Assembly: GCF_029338255.1 (NCBI RefSeq)
Contig: NZ_CP119787.1
Coordinates: 1,922,001 to 1,986,000, forward strand
DNA length: 64,000 bases
Source: Haloarcula halobia
Lineage (GTDB): Archaea; Halobacteriota; Halobacteria; Halobacteriales; Haloarculaceae
Reading direction: 5' to 3'
In this document: piece by piece, positions 1-8,660 of the stretch
Position numbering within the stretch: position 1 is the stretch's first letter
Layout: each line of letters starts with the position of its first letter
Translations under genes and position numbers: made by a program
Notes under the pieces: model-generated
Told to the model about the DNA's origin: nothing
The model's input: only the letters and a program-made list of their open reading frames with translations
Database searches by the model: none

Positions 1-347
1 AGGAGATCAAAGAGAGCCTCAAGGCGGACGTCCAGGAGGAACTGGCCCACGCCGAACAGCTCGGCCAGCGGCTCAAGCAGCTCGAGGCCCAGCCGCCGGG
101 GTCGATGGAGTTCGTCGCCCGACAGGAGTCACTCCAGCCACCGGAGCAATCCACGGACGTGCTTTCGGTCATCGAGGGTGTCCTCGACGCCGAGGAGGAC
201 GCAATCGCGACGTACCACGACCTCATCGACGCCGCCGAGGACGCCGACGACCCGGTCACGGAGGACCTCGCCGTCACCCTGCTTGCCGACGAGGAGGCCC
301 ACCGCACCGAGTTCCGCGGGTTCCGGACCGAGTACGCGAACGAGTAA
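1..347 (+). CDS. Ferritin-like diiron protein, C-terminal part
   Basis: The reading frame is open from the first bases of the window, so the start lies outside. About 114 C-terminal residues are visible. They contain two E-E/A-x-x-H type motifs, EELAHAEQ near the left edge and DEEAHRTEF near the C-terminus, separated by a long helix-like acidic stretch. This is the pattern of the second half of a four-helix ferritin-like bundle, where paired Glu and His ligate two iron atoms. In the family such proteins store iron, detoxify peroxide or act as Dps/bacterioferritin relatives; which applies cannot be told from this half. The family call is good and the exact role is inferred. Confidence 0.6.
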   Translation, partial: EIKESLKADVQEELAHAEQLGQRLKQLEAQPPGSMEFVARQESLQPPEQSTDVLSVIEGVLDAEEDAIATYHDLIDAAEDADDPVTEDLAVTLLADEEAHRTEFRGFRTEYANE

Positions 348-802
348 GGCACGCGTGGCGAGTGGACAGATTCTGTTACCGGCACAGCGGTCAGTGTACT
401 CAGAGCGACGCCCCTTTGGTCGCTCCCGTCCACTCTACCGCGCCGATACGAGGTCAGTACAATACGATTATCGGTGGGTGCAGCCCCCGATGCAACGGCG
501 TGTAACACACCCTCGGAGGTAGACGTCGGGACGAACGTGGTCGGCGCTCACGTCGAGCCAGTCGGACCGGTCTCGGGATCAAAAGGCGGCCAGGCGTTCG
601 TCGACTCCGACATGGGAACCACCGACAGGAGCATGTCGCGTCTCGGGTGGGCGGCCATCGGCGAAGGTGACGACCCGCTCGACGACGCACAGATAGATCG
701 CATCGACGACGAACTGCGGTTGCCATCGGACCTCTGGGCCGCCGGACGGAGCCTCGAGTCGGACGTTCCCGGTGGCGCCCACGGTCGTAGCGGCCGCGTC
801 AG
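348..802. other. Gene-poor spacer between ferritin-like gene and malQ
   Basis: No convincing gene. Both flanking genes end here (convergent). Short frames on both strands have good third-position GC bias around 560-780 but no recognisable motif, start context or homologous pattern. A decayed gene is possible but not demonstrable by eye. Confidence 0.4.
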
Positions 803-2308
803 TCAGGCCCGACCGTGGCACTCTGTCAGCTCGGCGAGGCGACCCTGCACGTCGGTGTCGTCCAGGGCCTCGCCGGTAACCCGCCACGTCCAGTTGCCCT
901 CGGCCGTCCCCGGGGTGTTGAAACGCGTCTCGCCGCCCAGCCCCAGGAGGTCCTGCATCGGCGCGACGGCGAACACCGACTCCGAGGCCCAGACGGCCTC
1001 GATGACGTCCCAGTGTATCGCCGTCCCGTCGGTGTCGAGAGCAAACTGGAGGCAGCCACGCTGGCGGTCGGAGGCGACGTCCTCGTACCACCCCACCACG
1101 GTGGTCGTGTCGTGGGTCGAGGTGTAGGCGACGGCGTCCTCCGGGTAGCGGTGGGGCAGGTACTCGTGGTCCTCGGCACACCAGTCGGCGTAGACGGCGA
1201 CTTTCGTGCCTGGCAGCCCCAGGCGCTTCCGGAACGCGCGCAGCGCTTCCGTCACCCCGCCGAGGTCCTCGACCACGAGCGGGAGGTCACCCAGCGCGGA
1301 CTCGACGGCCTCGAACAGGGCCTCCCCCGGTCCGTCGCGCCACTCGCCGTCGGCCGGACTCGTGGCGTCGGCCGGGATGGCCCAGTACTGTTCGTACCCC
1401 TTGAAGTGGTCGACGCGGACGACGTCGACCCGGTCCAGCAGCGACTCGAACCGACGAATCCACCAGGCGTAGCCGTCGGCCCGCATCGCGTCCCAGTCGT
1501 ACAGCGGGTTCCCCCACCGCTGGCCCTCGCCGTGGCCGTCGGGGTTCGTCGGCATCCCCGCGACCGCGGCCGGTTCGTTGGCCTCGTCCAGGTCGAACAG
1601 GTCCGGATTCGCCCAGACGTCGGCGCTGTCGAGACCCATGTAGATCGGCATATCGCCCACGAGGGTGACGCCCCGCTCGCTGGCGCGTTCGTGGAGCGAC
1701 TGCCACTGGCGGTCGAAGCAGAACTGACAGAACTTGCGGAACCGGATCTCCTCGGCGGGGTCGGCACGGTACCGGGACAGTTCCTCGGGGTCACGCTCCC
1801 TGACCCCCTTCGGCCAGCTCCGCCAGCCCTCGTCGTCGAACACCGTCTTTATCGCCCGGAAGAGTGCGTAGTCGTCGAGCCAGGCCGCGTTGTCCGCCGC
1901 GAACGCCTCGAGGGCTGCCCGGTCTTCGTCCGTCGCCGTCGTCCGGAACCGCTCGAACGCCCGTCGCAGGCGGTCAGTCTTGAACGCGTTCACCCGGTCG
2001 TACTCCACCCAGTGCTCGTCGAAGTCGGGACGCTCCGCGAGGTCGGCGTCGGTCAGCCAGCCGGCCGCCCGGAGCGCCTCGAGGTCGACCAGCAGCGGGT
2101 TGCCGGCGAACGCCGAGTAGGTCTGGTACGGCGAGTTGCCGAACCCGCCGGCGGTCGGGCCGAGCGGGCAGAACTGCCAGAGCGACTGGTCGGCGGCCGC
2201 GAGCGCGTCGACGAAGTCGTGGGCCGGAGCGCCCAGCGTCCCGACGCCGTCCGGACCAGGCAGTGCCGTGAGATGGAGGAAGACGCCGCTCGAACGGTCG
2301 AACGTCAT
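803..2308 (-). CDS. malQ: 4-alpha-glucanotransferase (amylomaltase)
   Basis: A GH77 enzyme of 501 residues that transfers alpha-1,4-glucan segments between malto-oligosaccharides. Visible family signatures in order are the N-terminal FGNSPYQTYSAFAGNP block, GDMPIYMGLDSADVW, the nucleophile region DVVRVDHFKGYEQYWA with its catalytic Asp, VVEDLGGVTEALR with the acid/base and stabiliser region, and the late YTSTHDTTTVVGWY block. Length matches bacterial and haloarchaeal MalQ. The ATG at 2308 is followed by a typical MTFDRSSGVFLHLTALPG start. It lies 42 bases downstream of a small winged-helix gene on the same strand, which could be its regulator. No other maltodextrin genes are adjacent. Confidence 0.93.
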   Translation of the reverse strand: MTFDRSSGVFLHLTALPGPDGVGTLGAPAHDFVDALAAADQSLWQFCPLGPTAGGFGNSPYQTYSAFAGNPLLVDLEALRAAGWLTDADLAERPDFDEHWVEYDRVNAFKTDRLRRAFERFRTTATDEDRAALEAFAADNAAWLDDYALFRAIKTVFDDEGWRSWPKGVRERDPEELSRYRADPAEEIRFRKFCQFCFDRQWQSLHERASERGVTLVGDMPIYMGLDSADVWANPDLFDLDEANEPAAVAGMPTNPDGHGEGQRWGNPLYDWDAMRADGYAWWIRRFESLLDRVDVVRVDHFKGYEQYWAIPADATSPADGEWRDGPGEALFEAVESALGDLPLVVEDLGGVTEALRAFRKRLGLPGTKVAVYADWCAEDHEYLPHRYPEDAVAYTSTHDTTTVVGWYEDVASDRQRGCLQFALDTDGTAIHWDVIEAVWASESVFAVAPMQDLLGLGGETRFNTPGTAEGNWTWRVTGEALDDTDVQGRLAELTECHGRA

Positions 2309-2350
2309 TCGAAGGTGTTCGACAGCCCCGGGTAAGAATCCCGTGGCTCC

Positions 2351-2671
2351 CTAGAGGTCGAAGGCGTCGCCGACCTGGGTCTCGACGACGGTCTTCTCGG
2401 CGGCGTCGTAGGTGACGACCCCGTAGTCTGCCAGTTTGGGGAGGTGGTTGTGGTGGAGGGCGATCTTCAGGTTCTCGGGGCCCTGGCGCTGCATCTGTCC
2501 GTCTGCCGTCACCCAGATGGTGTGTGCGAGGTCCTGTAGTGTCAGTGGTGGCGCTGCCCGGCCAAGTACCGAAATCGTCTCGCGCCGCAGTTCGTCGGCG
2601 AGCAGTTCGTGGCGCTCGGTCTCCGTGAGTCTCAGTCGTTGGGTGCCGTTTGTATTGTCGCCGTTGACCAT
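2351..2671 (-). CDS. Small winged-helix protein (DUF7344-like)
   Basis: 106 residues. The region LTETERHELLADELRRETISVL followed by HHNHLPKLADYGVV is the pattern of the haloarchaeal DUF7344 winged helix: an N-terminal helix pair, then a recognition helix ending in LPKLxDxGVV. It is probably a DNA-binding or protein-binding regulator. It is upstream of malQ on the same strand. The N-terminal 15 residues are polar and disordered-looking. The target is unknown. Two other proteins in this window (38032-38412 and 63604-64000) share the same HLPKL motif. Confidence 0.65.
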   Translation of the reverse strand: MVNGDNTNGTQRLRLTETERHELLADELRRETISVLGRAAPPLTLQDLAHTIWVTADGQMQRQGPENLKIALHHNHLPKLADYGVVTYDAAEKTVVETQVGDAFDL

Positions 2672-2781
2672 GATTCAGTCCTGCGGGATGTCTCTCCGGA
2701 GTCGCCGGGGCCCCGCATGTACCCTATCGAGGTTGCAGTGACCAATAAGAAAACAACCTAGATGTCTAGGCTCTCCGGTCG

Positions 2782-4344
2782 TCACTCGCCGAACCGCTCG
2801 ACGACGGCGTCCCGGTCTATCTTCGAGGGGCCGGACGTCGGCATCGTCTCGACGAACGCCAGCGAGCGCGGGTGTTTGAACCGGGCGAGACGGCCATCGA
2901 GGAAGTCCCCGAGTTCCTCGACGGTCAGGTCCGGGTCGCCCTCGACGACGGCGCGCCCGACCTGGCCCCACCGGTCGTCGGACACCGCGACGACGACTAC
3001 CTCGTCGACGTCCGGGTGGTCGGCGATAACGTCCTCGACCGCCGACGGATAGACGTTTTCGCCGCCGCTGACGAACATGTGTTTCTTGCGCCCCTCGATG
3101 TGGTAGTAGCCGTCGTCGTCGACGCGGGCGAGGTCACCCGTGGCGACCCACCCGTCGACCCCGAACGTCGCCGCCGTCTCCTCGGGGGCGTCCAGATAGC
3201 CGGCGGCGGCGTGGGGCGACCGCAGCTCCAGTTCGCCGACCTCACCGCGGTCGACGGGTGTGCCGTCGTCGACGACGCGCGCGTCGACGTGTATGGCCGG
3301 TCGCCCCACGCTGTCGGCCTTCTCCGGGGGCCACCCGTCCGGCATCGCGAAGTTGTTCGGTCCACACTCGGTGAGGCCGTATCCCTGCGAGAGGTCGACG
3401 CCGCGGTCCCACCAGGCGTCCATGACGGCCTGTCGGCACGGTCCTCCACCGGACTTGACGACCCGCAGCGTCGAGAGGCCGGTGTCCGACCAGGCCGCGT
3501 GCTCGGTCATCGCCCGCAGGACGGCAGGGACGGCCACGAGCACCGACCCGTCCTCCGCTTCGAGGACCCGGAGGACCCGCCCCGGGTCGAACTCCCGGGC
3601 GACGACGACGGTCCCTCCCATGTGCCAGATGGGGACGGTGACGACGTTCCACCCGCCGGTGTGGAACATCGGGAACACCATCGGCGACACGTCGTCGTCG
3701 CGCAGGCCCCAGGCGGTGATGGTGTTGACCGAGTTCCAGACGATGCCGCGGTGGGTGAGGACCGTCTCCTTGGGCGTGCCCGTCGACCCGCCGGTGTGCA
3801 ACAGGAGGTGGGGGTCCGACGGCGCGACCGTCGCCGTCTCGACCGGATCGTCGTTCGGGGGGAGCGTGTCGGCGTAGGCCTCTGCGTCCGAGAACGGCCC
3901 GTCGGTCGACGTGGCCGCCTCGCGGTGGCCGACCGTCACCACGGGACACTCGACGTCTGTTCTCTCGAGCGCCTCGCTCGTCGGGTCGCGGAACGGCGTC
4001 TCGACGACGAGGAGGTCGGGGTCGACGCGCGCCAGCAGGGTCCCCAGTTCCGGCGGTGCCAGGCGGTGTGAGAGCGGCGCCAGCACGCACCCGGTCTTGC
4101 CAGTCGCGAAGAACAGGTCGACCAGTGCCGGTCGGTTCCGCGAGACGACGGCGACGGCGTCACCCTCGACGACGCCGCGGTCACGGAGCAGTCGTGCCGT
4201 CCGGTTCGCGCGCCGGTCGAGTTCGGCGTAGGTGAACCGCTCGCCGGTCGTCGCGTCGACGAGACCGGTCCGGTCGGGCGTGAGTGCGGCGCGCTTCTCG
4301 CTCCAGGCGCCGACCCACGCCTGCGGGAGACCGAACTCAGCCAT
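2782..4344 (-). CDS. AMP-dependent acyl-CoA synthetase/ligase
   Basis: 520 residues of the ANL superfamily, which activates a carboxylic acid with ATP and joins it to CoA. The phosphate-binding loop LHTGGSTGTPKE (about residue 185), the adenine motif QGYGLTECGPN, the GDLARVDDDGYYHIEGRKKHMF hinge and the catalytic Lys near the end in SGPSKIDRD are all present, so the enzyme looks intact. Substrate cannot be deduced; long-chain, aromatic or cinnamate-type acids are all possible. The start overlaps the end of the upstream alpha/beta hydrolase gene by 8 bases, so the two are translationally coupled and may act on the same ester or thioester. Confidence 0.85.
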   Translation of the reverse strand: MAEFGLPQAWVGAWSEKRAALTPDRTGLVDATTGERFTYAELDRRANRTARLLRDRGVVEGDAVAVVSRNRPALVDLFFATGKTGCVLAPLSHRLAPPELGTLLARVDPDLLVVETPFRDPTSEALERTDVECPVVTVGHREAATSTDGPFSDAEAYADTLPPNDDPVETATVAPSDPHLLLHTGGSTGTPKETVLTHRGIVWNSVNTITAWGLRDDDVSPMVFPMFHTGGWNVVTVPIWHMGGTVVVAREFDPGRVLRVLEAEDGSVLVAVPAVLRAMTEHAAWSDTGLSTLRVVKSGGGPCRQAVMDAWWDRGVDLSQGYGLTECGPNNFAMPDGWPPEKADSVGRPAIHVDARVVDDGTPVDRGEVGELELRSPHAAAGYLDAPEETAATFGVDGWVATGDLARVDDDGYYHIEGRKKHMFVSGGENVYPSAVEDVIADHPDVDEVVVVAVSDDRWGQVGRAVVEGDPDLTVEELGDFLDGRLARFKHPRSLAFVETMPTSGPSKIDRDAVVERFGE

Positions 4345-5140
4345 CGGCGAGGAACTCCCGGAGGCGTTCGTTCACGCGGTCGGCCTCCTCGACGAAAAAG
4401 AGGTGCGGCGCGCCCTCGAACCGGACGAACTCCGCGTCCGGCAGGCCTTCGGCCAGCGACTCGCCGTTCTCGACCGGGACGACACGGTCGGCCGTGCCGT
4501 GCATGACCAGTACCGGGACGGTGACCGCCTCGAGGCGGTCGTGGGCGTCGAAGCCCTGGACGGCGGCGTTCTGCCAGGCAAGCGCCTGCTCGCCGGCGTC
4601 CGACTCGATGCGCCAGTCGACGATGCGCTCGACGAGGTCCTCGTTGTCGGCCATGAACGACTCGCGCATGGCTGCGGCCATCTTGTACCGACGCGACTCG
4701 CGTGCGTCGTAGTGTTCGGGCACCTCGAACATCCGGGCTCTGGTCGCCTCGGGAGTCGGCACCGCGTCGGGGCCGCCCGGCGACGTACACAGCAGCGTCA
4801 GCGAACGGACGCGGTCGTACTCCAGCGCGTACTGCTGGGCGACCATCCCGCCCATGCTCGCCCCGACGACGTGGGCCGACGCGACGCCGGCGTCCTCGAA
4901 GACCGCCTCCAGGTCGCCCGCGAACTGCGACATCGTGTAGGGTCCCTCCGGCGTGTCGGAGTCTCCCGTCCCGCGGTTGTCCCAGACGATGGTGTCGTAC
5001 TCCTCGTCCAGGGCCTGCCGCTGCCAGCGCCACATCCACCGGCCGTAGCCGATGCCCTCGACGAACGCGACGGTCGGTGCGTCCGTCGGGCCGCGCCGCT
5101 CGTAGGCGAGGCGGACGCCGTCGTTGGTAGCGTACTCCAT
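4337..5140 (-). CDS. Alpha/beta-hydrolase fold protein
   Basis: 267 residues from the ATG at 5140; a longer frame upstream starts with a GTG and a basic, non-haloarchaeal-looking extension, so it was rejected. Visible: oxyanion-hole region, WDNRGTGDSD turn, nucleophile elbow GASMGG with Ser, the acid region HGTADRVVPVENG and the late His in GAPHLFFVEEAD. This is the pattern of esterases, 3-oxoadipate enol-lactonase and related haloarchaeal hydrolases. It overlaps the start of the acyl-CoA synthetase gene by 8 bases, so an operon is likely. Substrate not known. Confidence 0.85.
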   Translation of the reverse strand: MEYATNDGVRLAYERRGPTDAPTVAFVEGIGYGRWMWRWQRQALDEEYDTIVWDNRGTGDSDTPEGPYTMSQFAGDLEAVFEDAGVASAHVVGASMGGMVAQQYALEYDRVRSLTLLCTSPGGPDAVPTPEATRARMFEVPEHYDARESRRYKMAAAMRESFMADNEDLVERIVDWRIESDAGEQALAWQNAAVQGFDAHDRLEAVTVPVLVMHGTADRVVPVENGESLAEGLPDAEFVRFEGAPHLFFVEEADRVNERLREFLADG

Positions 5141-5363
5141 GCGTGGTGGCTGCTCAGTTGCCCGGATGGTCGGGTCCCGGAGGTAAAACCTTCGGGCCGG
5201 TGCCCCGTGACCGGGACGCCTCTGGGGACACTCGCGTCGCCCGTCGGCCACCCCGACGGCGCAGGCCCGTCGCCCGTCGATCCGGCGCGGGGTTTGTCAT
5301 TATCGAACGCCCACCCCACCCCATTTCAATACAGTTTTACGCCTCGGATTGGGACGCAATGGT

Positions 5364-8060
5364 ATGACTTTGCACGCCAGAGATATCAAACAGGACGTGC
5401 GGGAGCTGGGGGAGCTCCTCGGCGACGTCCTCGAGGCCCAGTCGTCGACCGAAGCCTTCGAGACCGTAGAGCAGATCCGGACGTCGTCTATCGAATATCG
5501 ACGCGGCGACGCGGAGACGCGCAAAGACGTGGGCCGCACGCTCGACCGCCTCTCGCCCGCCGAGCAGGACATCGTCTCGCGGGCCTTCACGACGTACTTC
5601 GAGCTCATCAACCTCGCCGAGGAGCGCCACCGCGTGCGACAGATTCGCGAGGAGAGTCAGGAGGGGGTCCTGGAAGACAGCGTGGCCGAAGCCGTGCAGC
5701 TGCTCTCGGAACGGGGCGCCGACGCCGAGACCCTCGAGGACGTGCTCGAGGACGTGCTCATCCAGCCGACGTTCACCGCCCACCCGACCGAGGCCCGCCG
5801 GAAGACGGTGAAGGCCAAGCTTCGCGCCGTCGCTCGCGACCTGGAGACCTTAGACGAGGTCCGCCTGACCGACCGCGAGGAGGCCCTCGTCGAGCGCGAC
5901 CTGGAGGCCGAGGTGACCAGCCTCTGGCAGACCCCACAGGTCCGTGACCGCCGCCCCGAGGTCACCGACGAGGCCCTGAACGTCCAGTGGTACTTGGAGA
6001 ACGTCCTCTTCGACGTCATCGACCGCGTCTACGACGAACTCGAATACGCCATCGACGAGGAGTACGACGATGACGTCGACGTCTCGAAGCTCTACGAGTT
6101 CCGGTCCTGGGCCGGGTCCGACCGGGACGGGAACCCCTTCGTCACCCCCGAGGTCACCGAGGAGACGCTGGAACGCCAGCGCGACACCATCCTCCCGCTG
6201 TACCGTGACAAGCTCAAGGAACTCTCCGGCGTGCTGAGCCAGGACGCGGACAACATCGACACCGACGAGCGCTTCGACGAACGCCTCGAGGACCACAAGG
6301 CGCGTCTCCCCGGCGTCGCCAGCGAGGCCGAGGAGCGGTACCCCGACGAGCCCTACCGGCAAAAGCTCAAGCTGATGCGCGAGTCGGTCCTGCGCGTCGG
6401 CGACGTCCGACAGGGCGGCTACGATGGCCCACAGGAGCTGCTGACGGACCTGCGTGCCATCGCCGAGAGCCTGCGCGAGAACGAGGCCCAGGTCATCGCC
6501 GAGTCGCAGGTCGACCCGCTGGTCCGGAAGGTCGACACCTTCGGCTTCTCGCTGGCCAGCCTCGACCTGCGCGACCACCGCGCGATGCACACCAACGCCA
6601 TCGCCGAGGCCGTCGACCGCCACGGCATCGACTACGACGGGATGGACGAGGACGAACGCGTCGAGTTCCTCACCGAGGCCATCCTCCAGGAGGACTCGGT
6701 CATCGACATGACGGAGACCGACGGCCTCTCGGAGGACTCCGAGCGCGTCATGCGGCGGTTCCGCGAGACCGCCGAGTGGCAAAAGGAGTTCGGCGTCGAC
6801 GCCATCGACACCTACGCCATCAGCTGGTGTGAGGAGCCCAGCCACGCCCTGGAGGTCCTGTTCCTGGGCGACCAGGTCGGCATCGTCGACCTGCCGGGCT
6901 ACTGCGGGCTGGACATCGTCCCGCTGCTGGAGTCCGAGTACGCCCTCTCGGGCGCCCGGCGCATCATGGGGACCCTGTTCGAGAACGAGGCCTACGAGAT
7001 GGCCCTGGAGGCTCGAAACAACATCCAGGAGATAATGCTGGGGTACTCGGACTCCAACAAGGAAAACGGGTTCCTCGCGGCCAACTGGTCGCTGTACAAC
7101 AACCAGAAGCGCCTGGCCAACATCACGAGCGACTTCGACGTCGAGATGCGCCTGTTCCACGGCCGTGGCGGCTCTATCTCCCGCGGGGGCGGCCCGATGA
7201 ACGACGCGATGCTGGCACTGCCAAACGAGACGGTCACCGGCCAGATCAAGTTCACCGAGCAGGGCGAGGCCATCTCCGAGAAGTACGCCAACGAGGACAT
7301 CGCCGAGCGCAACCTCGAACAGATGCTCAACGCCCAGGTCCGGGCCCGCTACAACGCCTTAGAGGAACCGGTCGAGGACATCCCCGAGGAGTGGTCCGAG
7401 GCGATGAAGACGGCGGCAGACGCCGCCCGCGACGAGTACCAGGACCTGCTCGAGACCGACGGCTTCGTCGAGTACTTCGAGCAGGCCACGCCCATCAGGG
7501 TCATCGAGAACCTCAACATGGGGTCGCGGCCGGCCTCCCGCAGCGAGGACCGCAGCGTCGACGACCTGCGCGCCATCCCGTGGGTGTTCTCCTGGACCCA
7601 GGCCCGCTGTATCATCCCCGGGTGGTACTCCATCGCCACCGGACTGGAGGCCTACCTGGAGGACGGTGGGGACATCGAATCCCTGCAGGAGATGTACCGG
7701 GAGTGGCCGTTCTTCCGGACGAAGATAGACAACGCCTCGCTCGCGCTGGCCCGGACCGACATGGAGATCGCCCGGGAGTACGCTGACCTCGCCGACGGGG
7801 ACCTCCGCGACCGCATCTTCCCGCGCATCGAGGACGAGTACGAACGGACTGTCGACCTCGTCACGGAGATAACCGACCGCGAAGGGCTGCTCGACCGTGA
7901 CTGGCTCGAGGAGAATCTCGATCGGCGCAACCCGTACGTCGACCCGCTGAACCTCCTGCAGGTCCGCCTGCTGGCCCAGTCACACCTCACCGAAACCGAG
8001 CAGCGCACCCTCCGGCTGACCGTCCAGGGCATCGCCGCCGGCATGAAAAACACGGGATAA
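5364..8060 (+). CDS. ppc: Phosphoenolpyruvate carboxylase
   Basis: 898 residues. It converts PEP plus bicarbonate to oxaloacetate, the anaplerotic step feeding the TCA cycle. Seen directly: the catalytic histidine block HPTEARRKTVKAKLR (His140), the GYSDSNKENGFLAANW block, the FHGRGGSISRGGGP glycine loop with catalytic Arg, and the C-terminal motif IAAGMKNTG close to the usual QNTG end. Full length for the bacterial-type enzyme. The ATG at 5364 is preferred over an upstream TTG because translation MTLHARDIKQDV aligns with the usual start. A TATA-like AT-rich stretch lies at about 5320-5338. The sequence allows a functional link to the DabAB bicarbonate pump at 51-55 kb, but that is inference. 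Confidence 0.96.
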   Translation: MTLHARDIKQDVRELGELLGDVLEAQSSTEAFETVEQIRTSSIEYRRGDAETRKDVGRTLDRLSPAEQDIVSRAFTTYFELINLAEERHRVRQIREESQEGVLEDSVAEAVQLLSERGADAETLEDVLEDVLIQPTFTAHPTEARRKTVKAKLRAVARDLETLDEVRLTDREEALVERDLEAEVTSLWQTPQVRDRRPEVTDEALNVQWYLENVLFDVIDRVYDELEYAIDEEYDDDVDVSKLYEFRSWAGSDRDGNPFVTPEVTEETLERQRDTILPLYRDKLKELSGVLSQDADNIDTDERFDERLEDHKARLPGVASEAEERYPDEPYRQKLKLMRESVLRVGDVRQGGYDGPQELLTDLRAIAESLRENEAQVIAESQVDPLVRKVDTFGFSLASLDLRDHRAMHTNAIAEAVDRHGIDYDGMDEDERVEFLTEAILQEDSVIDMTETDGLSEDSERVMRRFRETAEWQKEFGVDAIDTYAISWCEEPSHALEVLFLGDQVGIVDLPGYCGLDIVPLLESEYALSGARRIMGTLFENEAYEMALEARNNIQEIMLGYSDSNKENGFLAANWSLYNNQKRLANITSDFDVEMRLFHGRGGSISRGGGPMNDAMLALPNETVTGQIKFTEQGEAISEKYANEDIAERNLEQMLNAQVRARYNALEEPVEDIPEEWSEAMKTAADAARDEYQDLLETDGFVEYFEQATPIRVIENLNMGSRPASRSEDRSVDDLRAIPWVFSWTQARCIIPGWYSIATGLEAYLEDGGDIESLQEMYREWPFFRTKIDNASLALARTDMEIAREYADLADGDLRDRIFPRIEDEYERTVDLVTEITDREGLLDRDWLEENLDRRNPYVDPLNLLQVRLLAQSHLTETEQRTLRLTVQGIAAGMKNTG

Positions 8061-8099
8061 CCGGCCCAGGCACTTTCCGTCGGTGGAGAGCGGACGGAT

Positions 8100-8115
8100 T
8101 ACTACAGACGTAGTA
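8100..8115. promoter_or_regulatory. Palindromic operator candidate upstream of uspA
   Basis: TACTAC-AGAC-GTAGTA is a perfect 6-base inverted repeat. It sits directly before an AT-rich TATA-like stretch (about 8114-8120) and 42 bases before the uspA start. It fits the published haloarchaeal TrmB-like form TACT-N7/8-(G)AGTA, recalled from knowledge of the Halobacterium glucose regulator. Binding is an inference. Confidence 0.5.
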
Positions 8116-8156
8116 TTTATCGAAGCATTTACTGTTCAGCCGGGTGCAGGTGGCAT

Positions 8157-8609
8157 ATGGCACTGGAACGGATACTGCTCGCCGTCGGCCCGAACGACAA
8201 GGACCGCGTCGAAGAACTCGCTCGCACCGTCATCGACATCGCCGGTCCCACCGGCGCGGAGGTCACCGTCGCACACGTCTTCACCGAGGACCAGTACGAG
8301 GACGTCGTCGACCGCCTCGAGTTTGCCTCGACCGGCGAGGCCGACCCCGACGAAGTCGCCGACCGACACACCACGGTTCGCGATCTCAGCAAGCGGCTCG
8401 AGGAGGCCGGCATCGTCCACTCCGCCCGGGGTGCCGTCGGGAACCACGGCGACCAGATCGTCTCGCTCGCCGAGGATACCGGCGCCGGCCTCGTCGTCGT
8501 CGGCGGCCGCAAGCGATCCCCGACCGGGAAGGCCGTCTTCGGTTCGACCGCACAGGAGGTCATGCTGAACGCGCCGTGCCCGGTCACCTTCGTCCGCGGC
8601 GAGGATTGA
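8157..8609 (+). CDS. Universal stress protein, UspA family
   Basis: 150 residues with the UspA fold pattern: N-terminal beta strand ERILLAVGPNDKDR, a mid acidic helix region, and the C-terminal nucleotide-binding loop GLVVVGGRKRSPTGKAVFGSTAQEVMLNAPCPVTFVR, which matches G-x2-G-x9-G(S/T). That loop suggests the ATP-binding subclass. The gene is monocistronic with its own promoter region. Its stop codon directly abuts the right end of an insertion sequence. Confidence 0.88.
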   Translation: MALERILLAVGPNDKDRVEELARTVIDIAGPTGAEVTVAHVFTEDQYEDVVDRLEFASTGEADPDEVADRHTTVRDLSKRLEEAGIVHSARGAVGNHGDQIVSLAEDTGAGLVVVGGRKRSPTGKAVFGSTAQEVMLNAPCPVTFVRGED

Positions 8610-8610
8610 C

Positions 8611-8660
8611 ATCCTCCCCGCGCTGAAGCGCGAGCATTCCCACGTTGGGATATTCTGGTC
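8611..8660 (-). ncRNA. Right end hairpin / omega-RNA (reRNA) 3' region
   Basis: Sequence between the tnpB stop and the element edge. It contains the hairpin CGCGC-TGAA-GCGCG at 8619-8632 and the ATCCTCCCC motif typical of haloarchaeal IS605-group right ends. In this family the transcript that reads out of the right end is the guide RNA of TnpB, with the guide lying in flanking DNA, here the 3' end of uspA. The RNA is inferred from family knowledge and not shown by sequence alone. Confidence 0.45.

Noticed and set aside
815-2335. 506-codon plus-strand frame over malQ
   Set aside because: It is the GC-rich antisense shadow of malQ, with no start context or motif.
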